A stretch of DNA of 64,000 nt from Alistipes sp. ZOR0009. Lineage in GTDB: Bacteria; Bacteroidota; Bacteroidia; Bacteroidales; ZOR0009. The notes beneath the pieces are model-generated. The model ran no database searches. It was not told the DNA's origin and saw only the letters and a list, made by a program, of their open reading frames with translations. The translations under genes were made by a program, and so were the position numbers. Of this stretch, positions 55,527 to 63,141 are shown piece by piece. Numbering within the stretch: position 1 is the stretch's first letter; each line of letters starts with the position of its first letter. Location: the NCBI RefSeq assembly GCF_000798815.1, contig NZ_JTLD01000119.1:178572-242571 (forward strand). The letters run 5' to 3'.

Positions 55527-56541
55527 GGTAAATACGACGTTTAATAAAGCTGTATGGGCGGTAGAGTATGTAGGCTAGCCTGGTTTTGAAGCTAACGTTG
55601 TTGATATCTGTAATTCCAATAAGTTGTTTTGAGATTATCCTGATTTTATAGCTTAGCCCTCCAAATATCCATATCTTATATTTAAGATCCTCTATGGCTT
55701 CTCCTACAGGTAGCTTCTCCTTTATGGGGTTCTCAACCATTTTTATGCTATGGTTAACCAAAAAGGATGATGCCTTTCTAGTAGGGAAGAGGTGGCTTTC
55801 AAAGTTGAAGTATGTTTTTAGGAGCGCACCTGTTTGTGCCACCGCTTTTTGGATATTTAGCATCCTGCAAAGCTCCTTGAAGTTCTCTTCTGATATTTTA
55901 TCCAACGGAAAATCCTTTATGTCTACCAGCCATTTCAACCTTTGCCAGCCATGCTTTGTCCCATGGATTATTAGGTAGGCTAGCAGCATCTCTTCATTAA
56001 GCGAACGGATGGTTCTTCCGTACATCTCGTAGGTTTTGGTGTTCGACCAAACCATTCTGTTAAGCTTTTTGGGGCTGATGGGGGACTCGTTGACAAGGGT
56101 CCAGTGAATTTCCACCATATAACCCAATTCCTTGTGTCTAAAACCTAAATGATGGATGGCTTCGAACAGCATTTTTTGTCGAAGTGCCTCCTGTGGCCAT
56201 TTAATTTCGTAAATAACTTCGAAATTATTGTTGTTTAGGAGAGAGTGTGCCCTATTTATATCGGAAGGGTCAATAAGGATGTCAAAATCATGGGATATCC
56301 TAACGGAGGCATCGCCGTAGATAAGCTGCGAAAGGAGTGGCCCTTTAAAGCTGAGGAATTCGAGGTGGTGCGCATCCAACAAATCTACAAGCTGGAGGAA
56401 ATTGCTTACCAGCTTCAACCCTTTTAACTTTTCGGGTAGGTTTTCTTTGCTCTCCTTTTGGCCAAGCAGCATGTCAATCTGCTGGTGGCTTAAGCGATGG
56501 CGGCTACTTAGATGGTTTCGGTCTAAAGGAAGCTTTGTCAT
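55519..56541 (-). CDS. PF14907-type nucleotidyltransferase, lasso tailoring
   Basis: A 340-aa protein of the NTP_transf_5 family. Diagnostic region: FLSFKGPLLSQLIYGDASVRISHDFDILID (in two parts, residues 63-91) with the Lys-Gly and the Asp-x-Asp pair at 85-91 that would bind metal and nucleotide, then VEIHWTLVNE near 149. Homologues accompany kinases in the paeninodin/pseudomycoidin class, where I recall the enzyme being linked to attachment of a sugar to the phosphate on the C-terminal Ser. That precise reaction here is inference. It overlaps the exporter gene. Confidence 0.85.
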   Translation of the reverse strand: MTKLPLDRNHLSSRHRLSHQQIDMLLGQKESKENLPEKLKGLKLVSNFLQLVDLLDAHHLEFLSFKGPLLSQLIYGDASVRISHDFDILIDPSDINRAHSLLNNNNFEVIYEIKWPQEALRQKMLFEAIHHLGFRHKELGYMVEIHWTLVNESPISPKKLNRMVWSNTKTYEMYGRTIRSLNEEMLLAYLIIHGTKHGWQRLKWLVDIKDFPLDKISEENFKELCRMLNIQKAVAQTGALLKTYFNFESHLFPTRKASSFLVNHSIKMVENPIKEKLPVGEAIEDLKYKIWIFGGLSYKIRIISKQLIGITDINNVSFKTRLAYILYRPYSFIKRRIYHA

Positions 56542-56977
56542 TTATTGGTAATGTGTTAAAATAGGTATGCTTAAAGGTACTCTATTTTTTTTGTGTTTAG
56601 CTTAGTGATGTGAGATGTCTTTTGTAAATAATGTCTGTAGCAGAAACAGTAAAAGATCTCTAGTACTCTAAATTTACCGTTGGCAGTGCAATCTGCCTTT
56701 TTGCAAAAAAGGTTAGGAGCGCTGCTGCTGCTGTTAGCAATGCTCTTTATACAGGAGAACGTATTTCTTCTATTTTTTTGCATGGGCATTAGCGTTCTTC
56801 TTTTACAAGATATGCTTCTTCTGCTTTCCTCTTTTTGATGTTTTCTTTTGAAAAGGTTATAGCATTTGGCCTACTTTGTGTAAAGTATGCATAAAGGGAG
56901 CGGTAAACCATCTGCTATAAGCTTCTTGTTATTACTGCAGCATAGGTTGATCTCATAGGAAATGCTTTGCTCGTTAA
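56542..56977. other. Gap within the lasso operon, possible gene remnant
   Basis: 436 bases between the B2 stop and the nucleotidyltransferase start. On the minus strand it holds a 40-codon frame (56911 to 56789, beginning MVYRSLYAYFTQSRPNA, very Lys/Glu-rich at its end) with no recognisable family. The gap may be the scar of a lost gene or may carry a promoter for the distal genes. Confidence 0.35.
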
Positions 56978-57394
56978 TCAGAAGTTGTATATCTCTTTGA
57001 AAGAGACACTCCCCCGAGGGGTGATGTAAACACCTCCACTAATTAACCATGCATGTGCCGCTAGCTTCGTCTCATTAGTAATGTTTACCCCCAGGTAGAT
57101 TGAGGAGGGAATTCCTCTGCGTTGTAGCATAAGGCGAGCAGCAAACGACTTTACAAGGCAAACATTTTTCCAAATGGCAATTTTGTTGGCTCGTTCAACG
57201 GCGGTGCGAATATCCTTTAAGGTTTGAGGACTTGGTTGCCTATCCAGCCGCTCATTTTTCCTGAAAATCTGCTTGCATATCCTAAATGGGAAGATCAGTA
57301 GCAGGAGCTTTGATGCTAACAAGAAGCATATGGCTTCTGCTACCAATGTTTTTTGATTTAAAGGTACTTCCCAGAATTTTTTAATCAGACTCAC
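56978..57394 (-). CDS. Lasso-peptide leader peptidase B2 (transglutaminase-like)
   Basis: A 138-aa protein of normal B2 length. A hydrophobic helix (about 20-38) precedes the catalytic core: Cys79 in WKNVCLVKSFAARLMLQRRG and His114 in LAAHAWLISGG, the cysteine-protease pair of the B2/McjB C-terminal domain. It cleaves the leader after the residue next to the conserved Thr, in partnership with the RRE protein whose gene overlaps its start by 4 bases. Confidence 0.92.
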   Translation of the reverse strand: MSLIKKFWEVPLNQKTLVAEAICFLLASKLLLLIFPFRICKQIFRKNERLDRQPSPQTLKDIRTAVERANKIAIWKNVCLVKSFAARLMLQRRGIPSSIYLGVNITNETKLAAHAWLISGGVYITPRGSVSFKEIYNF

Positions 57395-57654
57395 TGTTTT
57401 ACAACGATATTACATTCAACGCACTTATCTAGGAATGTCTGAACTTCTGTTTTACACTGATCGGGAGAAATGTTGTACTCCAAAAGAAGAGTTGAGGTTA
57501 TTTCCTCAAGCGTCTTTGGCTTTTCTATTAGCATCCAAATTCGTTTGCCAACCGGGTTTAAACCAAAATATTTGCCATCATTAATGTGCATAATCACTTG
57601 ATGGTTGTCTATTTCTCCATCAATAATGTTTTCTAACCTGCTGTATCTTTCCAT
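57391..57654 (-). CDS. PqqD-like RRE protein (lasso B1)
   Basis: An 87-aa winged-helix protein with the PqqD/RRE pattern: VIMHINDGKYFGLNPVGKRIW followed by LEEITSTLLLEYNIS, in which three beta strands grip the precursor leader. In lasso pathways B1 binds the leader motif (here W-x-x-P) and hands the peptide to B2 and the cyclase. Its stop overlaps the B2 start (ATGA), showing translational coupling. Confidence 0.93.
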   Translation of the reverse strand: MERYSRLENIIDGEIDNHQVIMHINDGKYFGLNPVGKRIWMLIEKPKTLEEITSTLLLEYNISPDQCKTEVQTFLDKCVECNIVVKQ

Positions 57655-57658
57655 CTGT

Positions 57659-57766
57659 TTAAATACTTTGTTGCTTGTCCTTTGTTTTGTAGGCTATTGC
57701 TATGTTTCTACCTTTTTTAGTTCTTGGCTTTTTGTTTGTAAAATAGTAAAAGAGAATAGTCGCCAT
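57659..57766 (-). CDS. Candidate 35-aa basic peptide inside the lasso operon
   Basis: A short frame (starting MATILFYYFTNKKPRTKKG) that fills the gap between the sulfotransferase stop (21 bases upstream) and the B1 start (4 bases downstream). Ten Lys residues and an aromatic N-terminus. It lacks the leader motifs of a lasso precursor. The tight fit suggests a real small gene, but AT-rich composition can produce such a frame by chance. Confidence 0.25.
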   Translation of the reverse strand: MATILFYYFTNKKPRTKKGRNIAIAYKTKDKQQSI

Positions 57767-57787
57767 GATTACCTTTTTGGAGGGAGT

Positions 57788-58648
57788 TTACACCGTAAGT
57801 ACTCCATCTTTATCTATATATCCAAATTCCTTCATCGTGTCATAGCTATATTCGACTATTCTGCTTATTTGTTCTGCAGTTAAATGGTCTTTATAGTTGC
57901 CAATCTTCCCTTTCCAAAAGAAGTTTTGGCAATGCTGCTTTTTCTCAATAAAACCATTCTCTTTTTCCAATTGCTGTAGCACCTTAAAGTCACTATTAAC
58001 AATCGCTTTTTTTAGGCGATGTTCCTCATGCTCCAACCCTATGAATCGAATGATTTGCTCGAAGGCCTCTACCGGATTTTGTAGCATATCTTCGTACCTG
58101 ACAAAGTGAACGGGAATGGCTGATTGTGATTGCCAACTTTTTATATGGCCTTTCCATGATTTTAAAATCTGCCGAAGTTGCCCTTTTTTTCCCCCGCCTA
58201 GGGTGGCATTTTCGTCTACTATTTGGTTAACCTTTTCTTCAATTTTACTATCGCTATGGTTGGCAAAAGATACGCAGACATCTAATGGATTGCGTACAAA
58301 GTATACGGTACATTTGCTGTATTCCTCAGGGAAAAGAGGTCTGCCGTATAAATTGATTGTATAGGCATCATGGACTTTCTTGTAGCATATCTCGTTTTTT
58401 TTTGCATACTCTTCCGAAATAGACTGGTATAAATCAGGGCGCCACAAATCAACCTCATCACCTGTTAGTTCGAACGGATTTAAACCAACAATCTCTTCAA
58501 AATCAATAGCACTACTTGCTATTCTTGTGCTTTGAATCTCTTCTAAGGAGAGAGGCGCGTCGGTATTTTTTAGATAGTTAGATAAAAACATCCGGAACCA
58601 GGTGTTTCCTGATTTTGGGTATGAAGCAAGCCAAACAATATTTTTCAT
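57788..58648 (-). CDS. PAPS-dependent sulfotransferase, lasso tailoring
   Basis: A 286-aa sulfotransferase-1-type enzyme. The 5'-phosphosulfate loop is YPKSGNTW at residues 10-17, a His in KVHDAY (His93) is placed as catalytic base, and the 3'-phosphate site is VRNPLDVCVSFANH (Arg119, Ser127). The C-terminal WKGKIGNYKDHLT (near 250) matches the family's GxxGxWK-type region in modified form. It would transfer sulfate from PAPS to a hydroxyl, probably Ser or Thr of the peptide or a sugar added to it. It lies 3 bases after the kinase gene, so it belongs to the operon. Confidence 0.9.
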   Translation of the reverse strand: MKNIVWLASYPKSGNTWFRMFLSNYLKNTDAPLSLEEIQSTRIASSAIDFEEIVGLNPFELTGDEVDLWRPDLYQSISEEYAKKNEICYKKVHDAYTINLYGRPLFPEEYSKCTVYFVRNPLDVCVSFANHSDSKIEEKVNQIVDENATLGGGKKGQLRQILKSWKGHIKSWQSQSAIPVHFVRYEDMLQNPVEAFEQIIRFIGLEHEEHRLKKAIVNSDFKVLQQLEKENGFIEKKQHCQNFFWKGKIGNYKDHLTAEQISRIVEYSYDTMKEFGYIDKDGVLTV

Positions 58649-58651
58649 GTG

Positions 58652-59509
58652 CTATAGTGCTACTTCATTAATTCCCTGTAGTTCCGCTATCTTCTGCTTA
58701 ATAAAATCCATGGCTGTATGTATGCTGCACACTTTGGGGCGAGTGATGTTTAGAACTCTAACATTTTGCCCTAACTGTAATAGCTGTAGGCAAAGGTTTT
58801 GTTCTGTTTGCGGCATCCCCTTAAGGTAAAGTTTTCGGTATATTTGATCCTTTAGCGCTAAAAACTTACTGACTCCTGTTAGTTCCGATGAGGTGAATTC
58901 ATCCTTATTATGTGTGTTTAAGATTATAATTAAATGGAGTTTGGAATTAACCCCTGCGCTAGGCTCGTATGGAAAGTAGAATTTATCTAGTGTTGGTCTT
59001 ATTTTTCTAAGGTTCTCATTTGGCAGGTTTAGCTGCTCTAGCGCATCATCCCAGAGTTTAATTTCTGTTTTTAGAGGTTTCACGTATACCTCTCCTTCTT
59101 TTATTGAAATAGGAGTAATGTCATCGGTAATAAATTGTGCCCTATTTTGGCAGAAGGCCGCGGTTACAGAGGATTTTCCTGCTCCAGAATTTCCGCAGAT
59201 AACAACACCAACCCCATTATAGCAAAATGAGCTGCCATGTAATGCTAGAATTTTATTTTGTAGGAGTAGTGCCCCTAGTACAGAGCCATTTAAAAAGAGT
59301 TGTACAGAGTCTGTATCTGCCCCCTCCTCTAAGTATATGTTTACAAACTCCCCTTTTTCAACGTAAAACTGAGCTTGGTTGTATACCTGTAAAAATAACT
59401 GATCCTCAGTTATTTTTAAATGAGGTTTTTCAAATAGAGGGCGATCAATATTTTTATATGGTGTTGTTATGTAGTTTATTTTCACGGTTTCAGCAATTGT
59501 CTGAAGCAT
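58652..59509 (-). CDS. HPr-kinase-like lasso-peptide kinase
   Basis: A 285-aa protein whose core is HPr-kinase/phosphorylase-like: LALHGSSF with His91, P-loop GNSGAGKSS at 106-114 and ITDDITPI with the Asp pair at 129-130. It has neither the N-terminal regulatory domain of true HprK nor a neighbouring ptsH. Homologues (PadeK/ThcoK type) phosphorylate the C-terminal Ser of lasso precursors; the precursor here ends in Ser. First gene of the leftward operon. Confidence 0.88.
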   Translation of the reverse strand: MLQTIAETVKINYITTPYKNIDRPLFEKPHLKITEDQLFLQVYNQAQFYVEKGEFVNIYLEEGADTDSVQLFLNGSVLGALLLQNKILALHGSSFCYNGVGVVICGNSGAGKSSVTAAFCQNRAQFITDDITPISIKEGEVYVKPLKTEIKLWDDALEQLNLPNENLRKIRPTLDKFYFPYEPSAGVNSKLHLIIILNTHNKDEFTSSELTGVSKFLALKDQIYRKLYLKGMPQTEQNLCLQLLQLGQNVRVLNITRPKVCSIHTAMDFIKQKIAELQGINEVAL

Positions 59510-59911
59510 AGATCTGTTATTTTAAGTTGTTTTAATGCTAATGGTAAGGATTTGTTTAGCGAGAGTTTGCACTTTTTTGTTTTTGTTGTTCATAGTCTCA
59601 TTTTTTTTGTTTAAATATGTATTTTATTTTTAACAAAACATCGATTCTCAAGCTAAAAAAAATGACTTTTTATTTGATTTGATTTGATTTAGATTGTTGG
59701 CTTTGTTATTGTTTAGTTATAATTGACTTAGCTTTTGATTGCTAGTCTGTGATTTTTAATAATGCTGTCGTTTGAGGTAAATATAGTTGTTGTGACATGT
59801 GCAGAAATGTGTTTGGCTGTCGAATGTGTGTATTTTAAGGTGAATGAATTATTGTAGAATAAGCAATGCTTATCCTTTTTTAATAGCGATTTAGTTTAAA
59901 GATTGATTTAT
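59510..59911. promoter_or_regulatory. Divergent promoter region of the lasso locus
   Basis: About 400 very AT-rich bases separate the leftward kinase operon from the rightward cyclase. A TTTGA motif is repeated around 59669-59690. Just before the cyclase, the palindrome ATAAGCAATGCTTAT (59859-59873) followed by C2T6 resembles a small terminator or attenuator, 31 bases from the ATG. No full -33/-7 pair is evident in either direction; TAGCTTG on the minus strand near 59650 is a weak candidate. Confidence 0.4.
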
Positions 59912-61807
59912 ATGAGCGCTGTATTTGGGGTTGTAAATAAAAATGGAAGGTTTGTAGATCCAGATAGCTTACACGTTATGCAATCAGCCATTGCACATCG
60001 CGCCACCGATGGGAAGGATGTCTGGGTGGATGGCGTTGTTGGTTTCGGCCATTGCCTACTAAAGGTTTATCCACAGCAGGATTATGAGCATTGTCCGTTA
60101 ATAGCATATAATTGTACCATAACCGCCGATGCCCGTTTGGATAACCGTAACGAACTTGCTGCGTTGTTGGGAATAGACAAAACTCGGTTAATTATGGTTA
60201 GTGACTCCGAGATTATTTTGCTGTCCTATAAACGATGGGGAGAAGACTGCGTTAACCATCTGGAGGGGGAATTTGCCTTTGCCATTTGGGATGCCGACAA
60301 CCAAAAGCTCTTTGTTGCTACCGACCATATTGGGTTTCGACCACTCTTTTACTATGATTCTCCTGAACAATTCATCTTTTGCAGCGAAATAAAAGGAATC
60401 GTGGCCGTAAAACCGTTCCCCAACTATTTTAACGAGGAGAGCCTTGTCCAGTACTTCTACAGTAAGGGTAAGTCAAACATTACCTACAATAAGGATATTT
60501 TTGCTTTATGCGGAGGGAATGTGCTTACCTTGCAGGACGGTAAAATGGCCTATCGCAAGTATTGGAACTTAGAATCTACCGGTAAGTACAACTTTACAAA
60601 AGACCAAGATTGGTACGACTGCACGCGTGAAATGCTTTACCGCGCTGTAGAGAATCGGTTGAATACAGATGTACCTATAGGGGTAACTTTGAGTGGAGGG
60701 CTCGATTCTACAAGCGTTGCCTGTATCCTTTCAGAACTCCTGATGAAGAAAAACAAGCCGCTATATACCTTCTCTTCTGTACTCCCATTAGGCCATAGAG
60801 GGATTGAAAAGGACGAACGTTACTATATTGATTTGGTAGGCAAGCACTGTTCCAACATTATTCAAACATATGTGGAGGCACCTGGTGTTGGCCCTTTGTC
60901 GAATTTGGATGACGCTTTTGAGATTGATGAATCTTTCCCAGTTTCTGTTGCATACATGAATTATGCTTTACATAGTGCAGCAATGCAAAATCAAGTTCGA
61001 ACACTATTTAATGGGTTTGGTGGAGATTTTTGGATTTCGTGGAAAGGGCATAGCATTGTTTATGACCTTGTCAAGAAAGGGAAGTATAGGCAGGGATTAA
61101 AAATTATGCAGCAGTTTTGTGCGAAGGAAAACGAATCCTTTCATAAAATATTTCGAAGAATGTACCTTTCCCAATCCCCATACTACTCTTTTCTACGATC
61201 GCTTTTTAAGAAGCAAAATGAGATGGAGCAAAAAATGCTTAATGATGATATTCTGAAGAGATATCATAGCCAGATAGCTGAAAAGGCAAAAACTAGCCAT
61301 GCAGACTCGTTGGTAACAGAGGTAAATCAGGGTGTAATTGGCCGAAAGGTGAGCAAGTTTTACAACAGAAGCGGCTTCTATAAAATGGATATAGGAACAC
61401 CTCTGTTCGATAAAAATTTATACGAATTATTGATAGATGTCCCAATTCACTGTCATGCAAACAATGGAGAGAAAAGAGGATTGATTAGAACCATCATGGA
61501 TGGAGTAATTCCAGAGGAGATAAGGCTAAGGACTGATAAAAAGGCATTTTCGCCGGATTCTGCCGTGCGATTAATTGCGCAAAAGCAAGAAGTTTTAAAT
61601 GTAGTCAATAACAGTAATGACGATTTGCTACTTGATAGCTTTCTGAATAGAAGTTTGTTAAAGGAGAGTCTTTGTAATGTAAGAAGCTATGAAGGATTTC
61701 CTCCTAGCTTTGATATGAATTTTTTATTCTCGGCTAAAACAGGTATTTCGGCGACTGTTTTACTTCGACTTAAGGAAAAGGGGTACATTTTTGATCTCAA
61801 TAAATAA
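59912..61807 (+). CDS. Lasso-peptide macrolactam synthetase (asparagine-synthetase-like, C protein)
   Basis: A 631-aa protein starting at the ATG at 59912 (an in-frame TTG lies 3 codons earlier). The N-terminal amidotransferase-like half begins Met-Ser-Ala, so the glutaminase Cys of true AsnB is absent, as in lasso cyclases. The synthetase half has the PPi loop SGGLDSTS near residue 261 and FNGFGGDFWISW near 370. It activates the side-chain carboxyl of a ring Glu or Asp with ATP and joins it to the N-terminal amine. It is divergent from the B1/B2 operon and 46 bases before the precursor gene. Confidence 0.92.
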   Translation: MSAVFGVVNKNGRFVDPDSLHVMQSAIAHRATDGKDVWVDGVVGFGHCLLKVYPQQDYEHCPLIAYNCTITADARLDNRNELAALLGIDKTRLIMVSDSEIILLSYKRWGEDCVNHLEGEFAFAIWDADNQKLFVATDHIGFRPLFYYDSPEQFIFCSEIKGIVAVKPFPNYFNEESLVQYFYSKGKSNITYNKDIFALCGGNVLTLQDGKMAYRKYWNLESTGKYNFTKDQDWYDCTREMLYRAVENRLNTDVPIGVTLSGGLDSTSVACILSELLMKKNKPLYTFSSVLPLGHRGIEKDERYYIDLVGKHCSNIIQTYVEAPGVGPLSNLDDAFEIDESFPVSVAYMNYALHSAAMQNQVRTLFNGFGGDFWISWKGHSIVYDLVKKGKYRQGLKIMQQFCAKENESFHKIFRRMYLSQSPYYSFLRSLFKKQNEMEQKMLNDDILKRYHSQIAEKAKTSHADSLVTEVNQGVIGRKVSKFYNRSGFYKMDIGTPLFDKNLYELLIDVPIHCHANNGEKRGLIRTIMDGVIPEEIRLRTDKKAFSPDSAVRLIAQKQEVLNVVNNSNDDLLLDSFLNRSLLKESLCNVRSYEGFPPSFDMNFLFSAKTGISATVLLRLKEKGYIFDLNK

Positions 61808-61853
61808 TGAGGGCTTGATTGAGTCCTAAGTTTAACTATTAAAAACAAACAAA

Positions 61854-61967
61854 ATGATGAACGAAAAAGAAAAATGGAGTTCACCTGAAGTTGAGGTTAT
61901 CTCTATTAGTTCAGAGACTTTAGGAACGGGAACTAATAATCAAGAAGCTGATAGCTCCAATTCCTAA
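61854..61967 (+). CDS. Lasso-peptide precursor (A peptide), 37 aa
   Basis: Starts at the first of two adjacent ATG codons; too short for routine gene calling. Leader: Met-Met-Asn-Glu-Lys-Glu-Lys then WSSPEVEVISISSETL. The W8-x-x-P11 element replaces the usual Y-x-x-P recognised by B1, and Thr22 is at position -2, the hallmark of lasso leaders. Cleavage after Leu23 gives the 14-residue core GTGTNNQEADSSNS. Gly1 is the normal first residue and Glu8 is exactly placed for an 8-residue ring; Asp10 is too far. The C-terminal Ser14 is the site used by paeninodin-type kinases. The tail (ADSSNS) has no bulky plug residue. Located directly after the cyclase and before a terminator. Confidence 0.87.
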   Translation: MMNEKEKWSSPEVEVISISSETLGTGTNNQEADSSNS

Positions 61968-62037
61968 ATTTCACCGTTTAGGTGGCGTTGAGGCCTTGGG
62001 TTAGACATTCTTTTTATTGTCCAAAGGTCTAAATTGG

Positions 62038-62064
62038 TAAGGGTATCCGTATCGGATACCCTTA
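62038..62064 (+). terminator. Hairpin after the precursor gene
   Basis: TAAGGGTATCCG / CGGATACCCTTA with a TAT loop, 70 bases past the precursor stop. Strong stem, modest T content afterward. A weaker stem (TTAGAC / GTCTAA) precedes it. Confidence 0.75.
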
Positions 62065-62208
62065 TGTTTAAATTAGCAACTTGTAGGCGTGGGGCTGACT
62101 GTTGACGTTGTTGTTTGTACTTCGCCCTGTATGAGGAAGGGTTCGGTGGCTGTATATCAGGATTTGTTGAATGATGCAGCAGAACTGCAACAGATGTTTT
62201 AGGCATGC

Positions 62209-63126
62209 CTACCCCATTCTGGCTCCCTTTACCAAACCCCAAAATTTTGCGTGGTAGGCGGGTGTAAAGCACTCATTAAAGTAAAGCATGTTGGTGGTAA
62301 TTGCCTTTCCATCGCAGGTGTAGACTTGTAGCTCGTTTTCTTCCTCGGCTATTTCGCCCGGTTTGCCATTTTTCGAAGGTGACGCGATGATTCGGGCATC
62401 CATCAGCTTTAGCTCGTTGCCTTTAAATTGGGTAATGGCTCCTTTGTTCCACGAGTTACAGGCCTTTATAAGGTTAACAATCTCTGCGGCTCCCATTTTT
62501 TGCCAGTCAATAAGTACATCTTTAGTCTCTGGGCGTTTGAAGTATGATGATACAATCGGCAAAGGTTTAAGGTCCAATATGGGATGCCTTGCTGCAATAA
62601 TGTTTAGCAGAAAGAATACCCCTTCAGCGCTCATTCCGCTTAGGTACTTGGTGAACGAGTCGTGGCAGAAGTATGCCTGGTTAGGATAGCTCTTTCTCCA
62701 AACAACGGCTCCTTCGTCGAATTTATCGGTAAGCCTGTGGATGGATATTCCTAACGTTTCGGTGCCATGTTTTAGCTGCCAGAAAACGGGGGATGGCCCC
62801 TTGTAGGCAGGCAATGGCCCGAAATGAATGTTGAAAAGGTGCTGCTGTGCGCTTCTGTCAACCTTCGAAAGGTCGATTAAGCGGTTAAATCCCATAATGA
62901 ATATGGCATCAAACTTTTCTTGGCTTATCCATTCGTATAGGTTATTGCCCGATTCTTTTTCGAAGTACATCGGGATATTTAGCTGCTTTGCAAATGCTTG
63001 TAATATTTGCGCCTTTTCTGGATTTACCCCTTTATCTAAAAACGCATACACTTGCAGCTTTTGGGCTGCAAGTGTATATGTTAAAGGGATTATTACATCA
63101 GAATTTGAAACAATACCAATTTTCAT
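62209..63126 (-). CDS. Formyltransferase-fold protein
   Basis: A 305-aa protein with the formyltransferase N-terminal domain: FNIHFGPLPAYKGPSPVFW and LTDKFDEGAV place Asn99, His101 and Asp137 as the N-H-D catalytic triad of GART/Fmt enzymes. The C-terminal 110 residues resemble the Fmt C-terminal barrel. It is unlikely to be the housekeeping Fmt, since it lies 15 bases after a tail-collar gene in the same operon and is not beside def. It may formylate an amino sugar or a peptide amine using formyl-tetrahydrofolate. Part of the tail-collar operon rather than of the lasso operon. Confidence 0.8.
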   Translation of the reverse strand: MKIGIVSNSDVIIPLTYTLAAQKLQVYAFLDKGVNPEKAQILQAFAKQLNIPMYFEKESGNNLYEWISQEKFDAIFIMGFNRLIDLSKVDRSAQQHLFNIHFGPLPAYKGPSPVFWQLKHGTETLGISIHRLTDKFDEGAVVWRKSYPNQAYFCHDSFTKYLSGMSAEGVFFLLNIIAARHPILDLKPLPIVSSYFKRPETKDVLIDWQKMGAAEIVNLIKACNSWNKGAITQFKGNELKLMDARIIASPSKNGKPGEIAEEENELQVYTCDGKAITTNMLYFNECFTPAYHAKFWGLVKGARMG

Positions 63127-63141
63127 TTATGCTTCAAATTA

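Noticed and set aside
56571..56789. 72-codon minus-strand frame upstream of the nucleotidyltransferase
   Set aside because: Cys/Ser/Lys-rich with no hydrophobic core or recognisable motif; probably chance in AT-rich DNA.
58652..59509. True HPr kinase/phosphorylase
   Set aside because: It lacks the N-terminal regulatory domain and PTS neighbours and lies in a lasso operon, where HprK-like enzymes act on the peptide.
59523..59633. Short hydrophobic plus-strand frame in the lasso promoter region, checked as a second precursor
   Set aside because: It is a Phe/Leu run encoded by T-rich DNA with no Pro motif, no Thr -2 and no acidic ring residue.
61964..62272. 102-codon frame on the minus strand after the precursor gene
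   Set aside because: It overlaps the formyltransferase 3' end in another frame, runs through the terminator hairpin and has an unprotein-like composition.
62209..63126. Methionyl-tRNA formyltransferase (fmt)
   Set aside because: The triad is present, but the start region and neighbours differ from housekeeping fmt; it is coupled to tail-collar genes.
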